Positions 63,920 through 64,000 of a stretch of DNA of 64,000 nt are shown piece after piece. The notes beneath the pieces were generated by a model, which made no database searches, was not told where the DNA came from, and saw only the letters and a program-made list of their open reading frames with translations. Source of the stretch: Zoogloea sp. 1C4 (GTDB taxonomy: Bacteria > Pseudomonadota > Gammaproteobacteria > Burkholderiales > Rhodocyclaceae); contig NZ_SSXU01000002.1 of NCBI RefSeq assembly GCF_009469605.1, positions 114,807-178,806 of the forward strand, read 5' to 3'. Every line of letters starts with the position of its first letter. Within the stretch, counting starts at the first letter, position 1. Both the position numbers and the translations under genes were made by a program.

Positions 63920-64000
63920 GCCCCAGCCGTCGGGCGGCGTGGCGCAGGGCCAAAGCTGGCGTGCTTTTTGCTGAGGTAAATCGGTACTCTTTAAGGTCCG
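63920..64000. other. Right edge, intergenic
   Basis: The last 81 bases hold no gene I can support. An AT-richer stretch with GTGCTTTTTGCTGAGG and CTCTTTAAGG may be the leader of a gene beyond the window. Confidence 0.4.

Overview
The window is GC-rich throughout, gene-dense and ordinary bacterial DNA. Gene content points to a betaproteobacterium, most likely of the Rhodocyclales: a PEP-CTERM surface protein, a CbbP-type phosphoribulokinase, a tkt-gap-pgk cluster, a fused two-domain polyphosphate:AMP phosphotransferase, a bifunctional-type ArgA, YggX and a polar-type flagellin cluster. That placement is inference from family resemblance. I see no rRNA, tRNA, CRISPR array, insertion sequence or prophage, and no gene-free stretch longer than 300 bases.

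Layout. 1-6.2 kb: the 3' part of a giant SdrD-B-repeat secreted protein, then a PEP-CTERM protein with a possible thioester domain. 6.4-9.3 kb: a TPR protein and a diguanylate cyclase. 9.4-13.9 kb (minus): tkt-gap-pgk. 14.0-17.2 kb: a lipoprotein that looks like a dead M48/PDZ protease, paired with a MORN-repeat protein. 17.2-19.6 kb (minus): phosphoribulokinase, an inositol-monophosphatase-like enzyme and a thioredoxin-like protein. 19.7-25.3 kb: rsmE, polyP:AMP phosphotransferase, argA, a PAS-GGDEF protein and yggX. 25.4-30.5 kb (minus): flagellar genes fliC, flaG, fliD, fliS, fliT, fliK and an FlhB-like stub, with a sigma-28-type promoter before fliC and a sigma-54-type promoter before fliD. 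30.8-48.7 kb (minus): a sugar and glycosylation island. 48.8-53.3 kb: housekeeping genes and a receiver-HATPase protein. 53.3-57.9 kb: an RND efflux operon led by a perfect palindrome. 57.9-63.9 kb: a CHASE/PAS histidine kinase, a receiver-HATPase protein and a receiver-PAS-SpoIIE phosphatase.

The most interesting region is 30.8-48.7 kb. Its upstream end (rfbF, rfbG, rfbH) should make a CDP-3,6-dideoxy-4-keto-hexose intermediate. It continues through overlapping or nearly abutting genes into a NeuB-cupin fusion, an acetolactate-synthase-like ThDP enzyme (compare YerE of yersiniose A synthesis), a B12-type radical SAM protein, a sugar C-methyltransferase, a Gmm-like Nudix enzyme, a glycosyltransferase and an SDR lacking the catalytic Tyr. 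A radical SAM/SPASM gene, an unrecognised partner and a 1213-residue multi-glycosyltransferase follow, directly upstream of flagellin. My reading is a branched, CDP-activated sugar pathway, possibly for flagellin or surface glycan decoration.

The second candidate system is at 57.9-63.9 kb: a sensor kinase followed by a receiver fused to an RsbW-like ATPase and a receiver fused to a SpoIIE-like phosphatase. This resembles a partner-switching module with no STAS antagonist nearby, and it has a diverged receiver-HATPase paralogue at 52.4 kb.
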